Shown piece by piece: positions 32,291 to 43,540 of a stretch of 64,000 nt of DNA (the stretch's first letter is position 1; every line of letters starts with the position of its first letter). Source of the stretch: Medicago truncatula. Taxonomy: Eukaryota; Streptophyta; Magnoliopsida; Fabales; Fabaceae. A program made the position numbers and the translations under genes. A model generated the notes under the pieces. That model did no database searches. It saw nothing but the letters and a program-made list of their open reading frames with translations, and was not told where the DNA came from. The stretch is from assembly GCF_003473485.1 (NCBI RefSeq), contig NC_053046.1, forward strand, positions 22,727,001 through 22,791,000, read 5' to 3'.

Positions 32291-32296
32291 AGTTTT

Positions 32297-32314
32297 TGGC
32301 GCCGCTGCCGGGGA
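32297..32314 (+). other. Primer-binding site, tRNA-Asp type
   Basis: TGGCGCCGCTGCCGGGGA, one base from the TGGCGCCGTTGCCGGGGA form complementary to the 3' end of plant tRNA-Asp used by Athila-group elements. It lies 6 bp after the LTR end. Confidence 0.85.
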
Positions 32315-32339
32315 GTTATTGTAATTTGATTAACTTTTC

Positions 32340-32566
32340 AATAGTGTTTAGTCTTAAAAAAAAAAGTTATATAAGTAAATAAAATATATTTATATATAAA
32401 AAAAATATTTTATTTCTTTTTCTTATCTTTTTATTTTTTATATATTTATCTCTCTCTCTATATATATATATATAAAAAAAAATATATAAAATATATATCT
32501 CTCTCTCTCTCCATAAATAAAAAAAAAAACATATATATATATATATTTTCTTTCCTTTTCTTATCT

Positions 32567-32613
<47 letters not shown>

Positions 32614-32670
32614 CTCTCCCTCCCTTTCTCCTTATTTTATTTTATTTTATTTTATTTTTTTTATTATTAT
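32340..32670. repeat. Low-complexity A/T, (TA)n and (TC)n tracts in element leader
   Basis: Runs of TA around 32460, 32535 and 32570-32610, with CTCTCT blocks and TTTTA pentamers near 32640. They sit between the primer site and gag. Confidence 0.9.
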
Positions 32671-32732
32671 TTTTTATTTTCTATCTTTAACCGTTTTGAT
32701 TTCAGGCATGGCTCAAAGAAGATAATAACGAT

Positions 32733-33194
32733 ATGGATGAGAAACGTGCTCTTAAAGAGTATGGAATCACATCTTCAGATGAGCCGTACGATGCTATTGT
32801 GTACCCAACGGTTGAGGATATTAAATTTGAAATAAAGCCTGCACTTATTTACCTGGTGCAGCAAAATCAATTTTTCGGATCACCCACTGAGGATCCGAAT
32901 TTTCATATTTCAACTTTTCTAAGACTCAGTGGAACTTTGAAGGCAAACCAAGAGGCCGTAAGGCTGCACCTCTTTCCTTTCTCTTTGAGGGATAGAGCTA
33001 GTGCTTGGTTTCTTTCATTGAAAATTGGTTCTATAATTTTATGGGACCAAATGAGGAAGGCATTCCTTTCCCAATTCTTTCCCCATAGTAAAACTGCTCA
33101 ATTAAGGAGTCAAATCACACAATTCACTCAAAAAGATGGTGAATCTCTTTACAATGCGTGGGAACGTTTCAAAGAAATGCTTAGGCAATGCTCC
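32733..33194 (+). pseudogene. Athila-type gag fragment (fossil)
   Basis: Reads IKPALIYLVQQNQFFGSPTE, then DPNFHISTFLRLSGTLKANQ, LFPFSLRDRASAWFLSL and FFPHSKTAQLRSQITQFTQK. This is the N-terminal half of the retrotransposon Gag family (PF03732-like) as found in Athila/Cyclops elements. Similarity ends near 33194 where a different, oppositely oriented element begins. Gag would form the particle that packages element RNA; only a fragment remains. Confidence 0.85.
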
Positions 33195-34690
33195 AACAAA
33201 ATCCATAGAAATGCTATCCCACTTCCACTCTGGCACAAACAACGGTTGCATCAAACCCGACGGTCTCTGATGTTCAATCTTTGATTTCTGACAAACCAAG
33301 CAAGCATAAACAAACTCAGCAATCTCCTTCTTCATTCCAGGCCACCAAAACAACCTTTTCAAATCCTGACACATCTTAGTTGCTCCTGGATGAATACTCA
33401 AACTACTTCTATGACATTCGTCCAAAATTTGCCTCTTAAGCTCAAACACATCTGGCACACAAACTCGATCACGAAACATCAAAACACCATTCTCATCCAA
33501 TCTAAAGTCTCCACCTTTACCTTGATTAACCAACGTTACTCGGTCCACAAGTTCCAAATCTTCCTTCTGACCCTTCTTAATCTCTTCTAAAATATTGCTT
33601 GTCAACTTCAACATACCCAACCTCACACCATCAGGTGTCAACTCACTAACCAAACTCAAATCTCGAAACTACTCAATCAATTCCAACTCTTTAACCATCA
33701 AAGCAGACATATGCAAAGTCTTTCTACTCAAAGCATCCGCAACAACATTAGCCTTTCCGGGATGATAACTCAACTGAAAATCAAAGTCCTTAAGGTATTC
33801 CAACCATCTCCTCTGCCTCATATTCAACTCCTTCTGATCAAACAAATACTTCAAACTCTTGTGGTCACTAAACACCTCAAACTTAGAACCATACAGATAG
33901 TGCCTCCAAATCTTCAATGTATACACAACGGCTGCCAATTCCAAATCATGAGTCGGATAATTCTTCTCATGCACTTTCAATTGCCTCGAAGCATAAGCTA
34001 CAACCTGACGATTCTGCATAAGCACACCACCAAGACCCATCTTAGAAGCATCACAATACACAACAAACGATTCCTTCGGATTCGGCAAAATCAACACTGG
34101 AGCTGAAGTCAACCTCTTCTTCAACTCTTGGAAACTCTTCTCACACTTGGCATCCCAAACATAAGCTTGTCCCTTCCGAGTCAACTGCGTCAATGGCAAC
34201 GCCAACTTAGAGAATCCCTCAATAAACCTCCGATAGTAACCGGCCAAACCAAGAAAGCTTATAATCTCAAAAACAGACTTAGGAGACTCCCACTGCAACA
34301 CTGCATCAATCTTGGAAGGATCTACAGAAATACCACCCTTTGAAATCACATGACCAAGGAAACTCACTTCCTTCAACCAAAACTCACCCTTAGACAACTA
34401 AGCACAGAACTGATTCTCCTTCAAAGAAGCAAACATCATAAACACACAAGCTTCACCATCTAAAGATCTCTTCACTTGCTCTGCGGTCAAGAACTTCCTA
34501 TCTAACTCTTCTACCGGCTTCGAAAAAGTAACAATCTTAGTCAAACAATTAATGCTAACCCCAAAAGCTAACAACCAATCCATACCAAAAATAACATCCA
34601 TATGCTTCAACGGAAGACAAACAAATCCAACTCAAAATCAACATGAACCTTAACATAAAACACAACCAAAGAAGCAAAAAAGCAACCAAA
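33195..34690 (-). mobile_element. Chromovirus (Tekay/Del-like) pol fragment
   Basis: Minus-strand blocks, 5' to 3': a protease-side segment (MDVIFGMDWL, 34610-34398); the end of reverse transcriptase ([20 protein letters not shown], then [19 protein letters not shown]); RNase H ([48 protein letters not shown]); and the integrase N-terminus (ILDECHRSSLSIHPGATKM, FWWPGMKKEIAEFVYACLVC, WKWDSISMDFVGALP). The wording of these blocks fits plant Ty3-gypsy chromoviruses, most likely the Tekay clade. LTRs, gag and the RT core are not present here. A broken fossil with a few breaks in the visible part. Confidence 0.85.
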
Positions 34691-34849
34691 GAAAAAGAAA
34701 CATGAGAGTAGCCGGGTTAGGATCTCTCCATTTATTCCATTAGTAAGTTTTAAAATATTTTGAGAAGTTTACAAAAGATTGGACTCATTTAATATCACAT
34801 TTTTGTATTTATATTTCGAAAACTATAGTAATGGAAGAATTTGATAGAA
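34691..34849. other. Short spacer between elements
   Basis: AT-rich, nothing recognised. The A at 34849 is the flanking base of the Helitron end. Confidence 0.4.
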
Positions 34850-34878
34850 CTAGCATAGTGACCCGTGCCAAGCACGGG
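34850..34878 (-). other. Helitron 3' terminal hairpin and CTAG
   Basis: Stem 34862-34868 with 34872-34878, loop CAA, then an 8-base gap to the terminal CTAG. In Helitrons this structure signals the end of strand transfer. Confidence 0.85.
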
Positions 34879-35594
34879 GAATTAAAAACTTTTTTGAAGA
34901 AATATATAGATTTTATATTATGTTATCTTAAAGTTATAAGTGTTGTTATAATTTAAATTTAAATTTGATATGGAAAAACATATCATCTTAATTTTGTTAA
35001 TTTTGTATATATTTTGAAATATCTAAACATTGCACATAACGATTGAAGTATTTGAATTTATTATACTTATACTAATTATTTGTAGTATAAGATATACTCA
35101 TTGTTAAACTTAGCATATGTAATATTTTTGCAAAAATACGCCGACGTACTGTATATTATTATTTGTTGACATAATGTATATTAAGCATAACAACTAAAAA
35201 TTTGTATTTTTTTTTATATAATAGTGAGTGTCAGATGTATACATCTAGTCTGTGAATGCAAACGTTAAATTTTTTACGGGTGTGTACAAATATAATTTGG
35301 GCAACAGAAACGCCGATTGTTATTTATTTTTATTTTTTACAAAACCAATGGTCTAATGTAAATATTGTATTTTAGGGTAACAACGATGTAAAAAAAAGAA
35401 GTTCCGCGTATTGTTATACCTGCAAAGTGCATCAATTAAAAGTCAAAGGCAGGAGGATCTGCTTATATAGAAATTGCATGTCCTGTAATGATCAGTACGC
35501 CTTACAAAGAAATTAAAAAAAACCAACTTTCAATCAATACGCAACTTTAGTTTTCTAAATTATAGCAATAGCAATTCAAAAACATAATCAATAA

Positions 35595-36149
35595 TCATAC
35601 TTTCTGAAAAACTTCACGATACACAACATTTGTGGTCTCGTTGCAAACATTATTATCTTCATCCAAGATGAATAGCTTCAAACCTTTTATAGAAGTAACT
35701 CGAGAGACAGCGACATAGAGTTGCCCATGCGTGAACACGGGCTTAGGAAGATAAACTCCCACTCGAGATAAAAATTGACCCTGACTTTTATTTATTGTCA
35801 TTGCAAAACAAAGCGTCGATGGAAATTGTCTGTGCATGAATTTGAAGGGTAGTCCTGGATCACTCGGAATAAGATTCATCCTGGGAATGAATACCTTGGT
35901 ACCTGCCGTTTTTCCTGTAATTACGGTAGCTATCGTGCTATTCCCTACATGTGTAACTGTCAGCCTTGTACCATTACACAGTCCATTGGCCTGATCGATG
36001 TTTCTCATCAGCATAACTGGAATTCTAGTGCTCTTAATACCATTAAGAAATTCCGTTGTGAACCACTCGCTTTGGACATCAAAATTTTCACCCGATCGAT
36101 AAACATAATCAGAGTTTAAATACGCTTTCTCTTCACCTGGAATCAGTGA
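35595..36149 (-). pseudogene. Helitron Pif1-like helicase, C-terminal part
   Basis: About 184 codons: SLIPGEEKAYLNSDYVYRSG, then IPVMLMRNIDQANGLCNGTR, PFKFMHRQFPSTLCFAMTIN, KSQGQFLSRVGVYLPKPVFT and HGQLYVAVSRVTSIKGLKLF. The CFAMTINKSQGQ block is helicase motif V and LYVAVSRV motif VI of the Pif1/RecD2 group, as in all plant Helitron proteins. The frame is open to a natural stop at 35595-35597. Upstream the frame runs a few codons into the LTR at 36150, which is accidental. The ATPase motifs I-IV and the Rep domain are not in the window. No damage is seen in the visible part, so this Helitron may have been intact when the LTR landed in it. Confidence 0.88.
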
Positions 36150-36908
36150 TGTAACACCCCGTTTTTCCAATATGAAAATTTCTTAAACAATTATCGGAGT
36201 AAACAGCATAAACAAACGGGATATCACATTTAACATAATCCAAACCAGTTAAATAACAATTTAACCAAATAACTTAAACTTTGCAGCGGAAATTATTTCA
36301 TAATCCATAAAACGTTTTGGCACGCAGGCCCCATCAAAATATTTCAAATCATAATCCATAATATTATAAAAATAACATAATAGTCACGTAAGAGAATGAA
36401 GCATGCATAACATAAAACCCCATCACGTTACGTATCAGAGCGACCTAGACGACACAGTGAGGCAAGGCCACTCACAACAGCAAACTGCACACTTAAGCAC
36501 GATCACCTGCAAGTTACTCATACGAAGAGCAACATTTTCAAGCAGAAGGGGTGAGATTTCATAATACAATAACATTAATCAATGTAATTTCAATTCATAA
36601 TCAACATCTTAATCAGTCTTAAACATCATAACATAGTTGATAAACATTTATCACATAATCACAACTTCAATCTTCATCAATAGCATAAACAACTTTAAAC
36701 TCGACAATGCGACAATGCAACTTAGACACTTATATGCATGTGGTACCAATCGTCATCATAAGTATTAATATACTTTAATCGTGCGGAGGACAAAGCTCCT
36801 AAAACGTGCAGAGGACAAAGCTCCTAATCATGGTGAGGACAAAGCTCAATGAATGCTAATGGATGGACTCTAAACAACAAAACACCTTAATCAACTTATC
36901 ACTTATAC
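36150..36908 (-). mobile_element. Nested LTR 1 (Ty3-gypsy), partial
   Basis: Begins TGTAACACCCCG inside the Helitron helicase and parallels 37918-38700, including the repeated gaggacaaagctcc units (36785-36850). Sense is taken as minus from the TATA box in LTR 2. It stops at 36908 where LTR 2, in the opposite orientation, starts. Fossil; no coding part. Confidence 0.75.
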
Positions 36909-37917
36909 TGTAACGCCCACTTTTGTTAATTGTTTATTTAATCGAGTTTAGGCGATTATATTATATTTATATAATATATGCATGATTTTGGTATGATTTG
37001 AATGATTTACGACTATATTGATGGTTTGGTTGATATTGTGATAAGTTATGAGTTTTGGAAGATTTGATAAGATTAAGGGATTTATTTTATTGTTAAATAA
37101 AATAAAGATTTGAAAATAATATAAAATATTTAGTTGAGGGCTGTTTTGATATTTTAGATAGTTTTGGGGGAGAAAGTGAGATAAGATAAGTATTTAAGAG
37201 GAGATATAAAAGGGTTAGACCTAGCTTTAGAGAAACATTGTTGTACGTACGTTTTTGGAGAAAAGGGGGAAAAAGCCAAGAGAAGAGAAACCAAGAGGGA
37301 GAGCTGCGATTTCTGCAAATTAAGGTAAGGGTGAGACTAATAACTCTGTATTGTTAATTGGATGTAATTCTGATGATTAGTTAGCAAGAATTAGGATTGA
37401 ATTGGAGAAAACGAAAACTAGGTCAAATCCCTAAAATTGATAATTTAACGGTAGGAATTGATTAGATTGCTGTAGAAAGTGTTCCTGGACCTTAGATAAT
37501 GTTTAGGACAAACTTTGGAATCAATACTAGGCTTAGAACCATATGAATCGTCGGATTTTTGTGAAAATAGGAAGCCTGGCCGTAGCGACATTCATCGCTC
37601 GCCACGGCGAGCTATGATCCTCGCCTCGCGAGTGATGATCTTCATTGCTCGCCACGCGAGTATTTCCCTTCGCCTCGCGAGTTCTTTTGGTATTGCTCGC
37701 CATAGCGAGCAACCTTACTCGCCATAGCGAGCTAAGGCAGATAGCATGTTGGATTTTGTGTTTCGACCTTTTTAGTTGGACTTTGAGTGCCTTTGAGTGC
37801 CTGAACATACCTAGTAATGAATAGGGATGAATGTAGGACAAGATTAAACCCAGAACAGCATTAGTTTGGAACTTGTCTTGTACTCGCCATGGCGAGTAAG
37901 AATTCTCGCCTCGCGAG
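36909..37917 (+). mobile_element. Nested LTR 2 (same family, opposite orientation), partial
   Basis: Starts TGTAACGCCCAC and is the reverse complement of about 38990-39958. A TATA box (TATAAAAG, 37205-37212) followed by a likely transcribed leader shows the sense strand. It contains eight short dyads of the CTCGCC..GGCGAG or CTCGCGAG type between 37590 and 37917. It ends at 37917 (GCGAG) where LTR 3 begins. Confidence 0.78.
37590..37735. repeat. Cluster of short GC dyads (CTCGCC-R-GGCGAG type)
   Basis: For example GCTCGCCACGGCGAGC at 37597-37612 and GCTCGCCATAGCGAGC near 37695, alternating with CTCGCCTCGCGAG. The flanks are AT-rich, so these stand out. Equivalent clusters lie at 37881-37917 and 39031-39350. 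Confidence 0.85.
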
Positions 37918-39958
37918 TGTAACACCCCGTTTTCCCAACATAAAAATTCTTAAAAACATTTATCAGAGTAAGCATCATAAACAACGGGATATCACATAAA
38001 ACATAATCCAAAACAGTTAAATAATAATTTAACCAATATCTTAAACATTGCTGCGGAAAATCATAATCATAATTCATAAAACGTTTTGGCACGCAGGCCC
38101 CATCAAAAGTTCATAATCAGAATCCATAACATTATAAAAATAACATATTAGTCACGTAAGAGAATGAAGCATGCATAAACGTAAACCCCATCCCGTTACG
38201 TATCAGAGCGACCTAGACGACACAGTGAGGCAAGGCCACTCACAGAAGCAACTGCACACTAAGCACGATCACCTGCAAGTTACCCATACGAAGGGCAACA
38301 TTTTCAAGCAGAAGGGGTGAGATTTCATAACAAAATAATGCTAATCAAAGTAATTCGAATCATAATTAACATTAACATCATAATCATTCTTGGATAACTT
38401 TGCATATTCAAATAACAAGTATCACGTATTCATATATTCAACAAATATCACGTATTCACTTATTCAATTGTCATCAACAACATAGCATTATGGACATGAC
38501 AATGTGACAATGCTCTTAGACTCCTTATATGCATGTGGTACCAATCGTCATCATAAGTATTAATATACTTTAATCGTGCGGAGGACAAAGCTCCTAATAA
38601 TCGTGCGGAGGACAAAGCTCCTAATAAACGTGGTGAGGACTAAGCTCAATGAGATGCTATGCATGGACTCTCATGAACAAAACATCGTAATCAACATATC
38701 AACATGCATCCAACAATTTGGAGCTAAACATCATCATTTCATCATATATAAATACATACAATGCACTTAGTTAAATAACAACATAATCAAGTCACATAAC
38801 AGGATGATATCATTATATCAATAGCACATCAATTATTTCAAAATTAAACTTCCATTTCTTACATAAATATACAATACCTTAATCATACTCAATCAATATC
38901 AACATGTCTTAAATAGCTTATAGACTGCATTTAACGTCATCATTAGGTCTTATTATCATAAGGGGGTTCGCTCTTGATCAAAACGTGCGACACAAATCGC
39001 ACAAACACTCAAAACACTCAAGGCTGGAGGTGCTCGCGAGGCGAGGGTTCTTGCTCGCCATGGCGAGTACTAAACAATTCCCAAACTAAAGTTGTTCTGG
39101 GTCTAAACTTGCCCTACATTCATTCCTAATCATTACTAGGTATGTTCAGGCACACTAAAGCATTCAAGGTCCAACTAAAATGGTCGAAACACAAAATCTA
39201 ACATGCACTCTGCCTTAGCTCGCTATGGCGAGTAAGGTCGCTCGCTATGGCGAGCTGCATTGCACAACTCGCGAGGCGAGGAAACAAGGTTCGCGAGGCG
39301 GGCGATGAATGTTCATAACTCGCGAGGCGAGATTCATAGCTCGCCGTGGCGAGCGATGAATGTTGCTACGGCCAGACTTCCTAAATTCACAAAAACTCGA
39401 CGTTTCACATGGTTCTAAGCTTGTTCTTGATTCCAAAGTTCGTCCTAAACATTATCTAAGGTCTAGGAACACTTTCTACATTAATTAAACCAATTCTCAC
39501 CGTTTGATCATCAATTCTAAGGTTTTGACCTTGTTTTCGTTTTCTCCAATTCACTCCTAATTCTTGTTAACTAATCATCAGAATCACATTCAATTAACAA
39601 TACTGAGTTATTAGTCTCACCCTTACCTGGTTATGAAGAAATCGCAGCCCTCTCTATGCTCTTCTCCCTTCTAAGCTTTTCTCCCTTTTTCAAAAGTTTT
39701 CACGTACAATGAGTTTCTAAAATATTAGGTCTTCTCCTATTTATATCTCTTCCTAATAACTTATCTTATCTCACTTTCTCCCCCAAAACTATCTAAAATA
39801 TCAAAACAGCCCTCAACTAAATATTTTATATTATTTTCAAATCTTTATTCTATTTAACAATAAAATAAATCTCATATCATAATCAAATCCTCCAAAACTC
39901 ATAACTTATCACGTCATCAATCAAATCACTAAATTCATCATGAATCACCAAAACATAT
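37918..39958 (-). mobile_element. Nested LTR 3 (same family), interrupted by Ogre insertion
   Basis: 2041 bp from TGTAACACCCCG to the Ogre junction. Compared with LTR 2 it lacks roughly the first 70-90 bp of the LTR, exactly where the Ogre element begins, so the Ogre landed inside it; the remainder should lie beyond the right edge. Eight CTCGC-type dyads recur at 39031-39350. Fossil; no internal region between the LTRs of this nest. Confidence 0.78.
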
Positions 39959-41631
39959 TGTTATCGCGATTTTCGGGTGTCAAGTCATAAATTAGGCTTG
40001 AACCTTTCAATCTTTGATATTCTCTATTTTTTCTTGGGAAGGGTAAAATTGAGAAAAAACCCTTAGATTCTAAGTTCGGGGGTCGCTTTCGCTACGGGAA
40101 GGTGTTAGGCACCCGGAACGATTATGGTATTCCATAAGAACCGTTCTCCTAAGTTTATTTCTACGCTTTATTTTTAATGCTACTTATAAAAGAGGAAATT
40201 TACTTATGTTAAGAATGGGGGGAGAAAGTGTTTGAGGTTTTATTTTAGTGGACTTGGAGAGGTTTTGACCTCATGCCTACATACCCATTTAAGGGATCAA
40301 ACTCCATGTAGTTCTCTCTCAAAAAATGTTTTTTTGTGTGTTTGGTTGATTTTAGTTTTTGTTGGAAAATGGTTTTGAAGAAGAGAAAGAGGCCTTAAAG
40401 GCATAAGAGAGAAAAATGGTGAATGGTTGGTTCAATTGTTATTTAAAAAAGTCCAAGTAGGAATTAGGATTCATTTGGATTTGTTTAAGAAAATAAAGGG
40501 AAAAAAAATTCAATGGAGTTTTGACTCCAAGGTTTGTTTGGAAAAATTTGAGTGATGGAATTGGTTTATTATTTTTTTTGAAAATTGGCATTTGTCTAAA
40601 AAATCGCGTTTCCTAAGCATACATTTAAACGGTAAACATGCAACGTGTGTGCGTGTCGGTGCTTGTGTCGGTGTACATCACTTATAGTGTCCATAGTCCT
40701 TTACATTGAGTCCTAAATACATGCTATGGTCTTGCAAGGAATTTAAAAAAAAAAAAAACTAATCTATCTAAAATTATTACAAACCCAATTGATATAGAAA
40801 TGGATAGAAAAATGATGCCAAAACTATGGGATGAATGAAATGTGAGATGAAATGGTTAGTATCATAAGGCATAGAAATAGTAAAAAGGTAAACAAAATTG
40901 AATAGAATAGCAAGAGAGAAAAAAAGTAATGAAATGAAATAAAGTGGCAAAATATACCTAAAATTGGTTATGACACTTAGACATGCATATGACCTATAAT
41001 CCCCTCATTATAGCAATGTTAAAGGGGTTTGATTTTGAGCTATAATGTGGGAACAAATAGGACATATTCAAACCAAGAATCATGACACATTTTTTAAAGA
41101 TATTTTACACTTTATTTCTTGATAAAAACCCACATTGCTTGCAAAACAAGAAAGACATGAAAATCTACATCCACAATCAGCAAGACATACACATGATCAG
41201 CAACTCATTCACCATGAAATTTCACATCAATCATCCATATCACATGCCAACATTTTATGAGAAAATATACCACAAAAATACACAAACTTAGGTCAAACAC
41301 AAAATTAATCAAGAAGAAATAACACACACATTTTTATCATTTTTTTAAACCACTGAAAAATATCACAAAAGTGTTAAAATGTGTTAAGAAACATATGACA
41401 ATTTTTTGGAATTTTTAGAGAAAAGATTGAGCACGCAGAGGTTCAGTTAGCAAAAAAGCAGGGTGCAGATAGCAAGAAAAATGGCAAAAACGCAAAAAAA
41501 GCAAAGCCCAAACCAACAGCCCAAAACCGGATCACAGGAAAGTACCAGGACCGTTAGATTGATCCAAGAATTCAAGACCTAGATCTAACGGTTGAGAATG
41601 AAGGAAGGCGAACCGGACCGGTCTAAGCGCC

Positions 41632-41639
41632 TATATAAG
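41632..41639 (+). promoter_or_regulatory. Possible antisense TATA box inside Ogre LTR
   Basis: TATATAAG in a locally GC-rich setting, followed at about 30-100 bp by CT-rich sequence resembling a plant 5' leader and then ATGATGAAG. The shared LTR has the same arrangement near 56727. Function is inference. Confidence 0.35.
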
Positions 41640-42570
41640 GACACGGACTCCGGTCCAATTCATTTCCTTCTTTCTTTCTCTCTCTAACTTGTACGCTCTC
41701 TCTCTCTCTTCTCTCTTCCCTCCTCGCCGGTTTCTGGATTGAGCGGCCGGAGATGATGAAGCTCGGCCGGAATCTTCATAGATCCGCCGGAAACTTCATC
41801 TTCTCCGGCGAGATCTCCAGGTTCCGGTAACCTAGATCCTCACCGGAAAAACACAAATCTTACATCAATCAACTCGTTTTCTAACCCTAAGTACAAATTT
41901 AACACTGGTTTTCACATGCAAGGTTCGAATCAACGTAGATCTAGAAATTTCTTCACGGTTTTCGAATGAATTTTTTTTAGGTTTTCCAGTTTTGAACGAA
42001 ACTTCTTAAAACTCCATAGATCTACATTGATTTGTCCTCGTTGTTGTTTTTAAGCAAGAAAGATGAAGTTTATGTGTTTACCTGTGGTTTCAATCGGAGA
42101 TTTCGAACTGGAATCTTTGGAAAACTTGAATCTTGGTGCTGTTTGTTGATTTTTGTGTGAAAACCGAAAATAAATCGGTGTTCTTCTTCACCGGTTTAGA
42201 TTCCTGTTTCTTTCCTTCTTCTTCATTTTCTCACTGATTCCTTCGTGATCGGTGCTGGAGTTTGCCAATGGCGAATTCGCACCTTGAATTGCGCAGGAAA
42301 CCGATTCGATGATGAAGATTCAGTGATGAATCTCTGAGAATCGCGAAAGATCTTGTTGATTATCTGTTGATTTGTACTGATTTGTGATGTTTTGTGTTGA
42401 TTGGTGTTGATTCTGGTGGAATTTGGAAACGGTTAGGGTTTGAGTGTTCTTCGTGATTTCTGGAAACTGTTGAGTTTTGATCTTTGAGAGCAGAAAGAGA
42501 AAGTTGGAAAGTGTTTGTGATGTGGCGTGTGATTAATGGATCTGATTCTGACTTGTACAGTAAATGCGCC

Positions 42571-42577
42571 TTTTATA
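42571..42577 (-). promoter_or_regulatory. Probable sense TATA box of Ogre LTR
   Basis: Minus-strand CCTATAAAAGGCGC; position and strand fit the U3/R boundary of the LTR. Confidence 0.55.
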
Positions 42578-43271
42578 GGCTGCCAAGTGTAATTTTGGAC
42601 CAATGAGGCGCTGCCATCTGGACTTGGACCTTTCTGTAAAAAAAGAAAAATAAAAGGACTAATCTGCAATTACGAAAAAGGACTAAAAAATGCAATTTTT
42701 AAAAAGTATTGGACTAAAATACAATTTTAGAAACTGTTTCAGGGACTAAAATGCAATAAAAATAAAATTGGACTAAAATTGGTAAATTGAACAAAACGTA
42801 AAGTGAAACCAAAAAATAAAATCAACAAAAGGACTAAAACGAACCAATTACTGACATGAGGTATTTTAAAATACCTCCCTGCCGAAATTTTGACAGGAAA
42901 AGACCAAAATGCCCCTAGGGACTAAACTGACTCAGATGCAATTTCTGAAATGATTTTTAAACAAAGACTCAACAATGATTTGTACAGACAAATTGAAAAG
43001 ACTCAGAGGCAAACACAGGGACTAAAATGGGTTCCACTGCAGGAAATGACCAAAATACCCTTTTGTATGATTTTTGAAATAAAATGCAATAAAAGTAATG
43101 CGACGTTTCAGAGAGTTCTTAAATGGCTTGTAATGTCAGAAAAGACAGCGGCAGTAAAATACGTTTAAAAAGAGAGTAAAGATTCAGAGTAAAATAACAG
43201 AGAATTGACAAATATCAGTGTTAAAAAGAAATTTGAACGAGTATTTTTAGGTCCAAAATCAGGGTATAACA

Positions 43272-43285
43272 GCTGCCCCTATTTA
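43272..43285 (-). other. Polypurine tract region, element 1
   Basis: Minus-strand AAATAGGGGCAGC ends directly at the TGTTAT start of the 3' LTR, the place where plus-strand DNA synthesis is primed in this class. Confidence 0.7.
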
Positions 43286-43540
43286 AGTTTCTTTGTCTGG
43301 AGGGTCAAGAGACGAAGTCTTTGGCTTGACGGGACGAAGATACTTAAATATTAACATTTGCACTGTGTTTGGACGTAAAAATACGTTTGTACACTTTCAA
43401 ATATCATGAATGCCATGCAACATTTGGATTATGAATGCGAGACAAACGAAAGCTGGAATTAACAAAAGATGTCGTATCCACTGCGGGATTGGTAGACATT
43501 GACAAGATAACAGATAACAGGGTAGATAGGAGACTAGGAA

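Larger units (their letters stand above)
31190..33194 (+). mobile_element. Athila-type Ty3-gypsy element, 5' part only
   Basis: LTR 31190-32290, primer-binding site 32297-32314, A/T-rich leader, then a gag start. The family is set by the primer site and by Gag blocks typical of the Athila/Cyclops/Calypso group. The LTR lacks about the first 85 bp compared with its relative at 1875-3091, exactly at the join with the inverted 5S piece. On the right the element stops at a minus-strand chromovirus fragment. A broken fossil: pol, env-like region and 3' LTR are absent here. Confidence 0.85.
34850..36149 (-). mobile_element. Helitron, 3' part, cut by a nested LTR
   Basis: The minus-strand 3' terminus is CTAG at 34853-34850, preceded by a hairpin with a 7-bp stem (GCACGGG and CCCGTGC at 34862-34878, loop 3 nt) about 8 bases inside. 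The next base outside is T on the minus strand, as expected for insertion between A and T. This is the classic Helitron end. Inside are about 740 bp of AT-rich 3' UTR and then the C-terminal part of a Pif1-type helicase. The element is cut at 36150 by an LTR. Its upstream part should lie beyond the nested retroelements, outside the window. Confidence 0.85.
39959..43271 (-). repeat. Ogre 3' LTR of element 1 (3.3 kb)
   Basis: Ends are TGTTAT and ATAACA. Immediately right of it is the complement of the polypurine tract. It includes a sense-strand TATA box (TATAAAA, 42577-42571) about 0.7 kb from its 5' end and an opposite-strand TATA (41632-41639) with a CT-rich tract after it. Confidence 0.9.

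Noticed and set aside
31094-32314. Cassandra-type TRIM element (LTR carrying a 5S-like promoter) at the 5S/LTR junction
   Set aside because: The LTR is about 1.1 kb, followed by an Athila-type primer site and gag, and its relative at 1875-3091 has no 5S sequence. The 5S piece belongs to the array and is inverted relative to the LTR.
42433-42669. 78-codon minus-strand frame inside the Ogre LTR, also present in the second LTR copy
   Set aside because: Conservation is explained by the recent duplication of the LTR; it spans the TATA region and has no recognisable domain.
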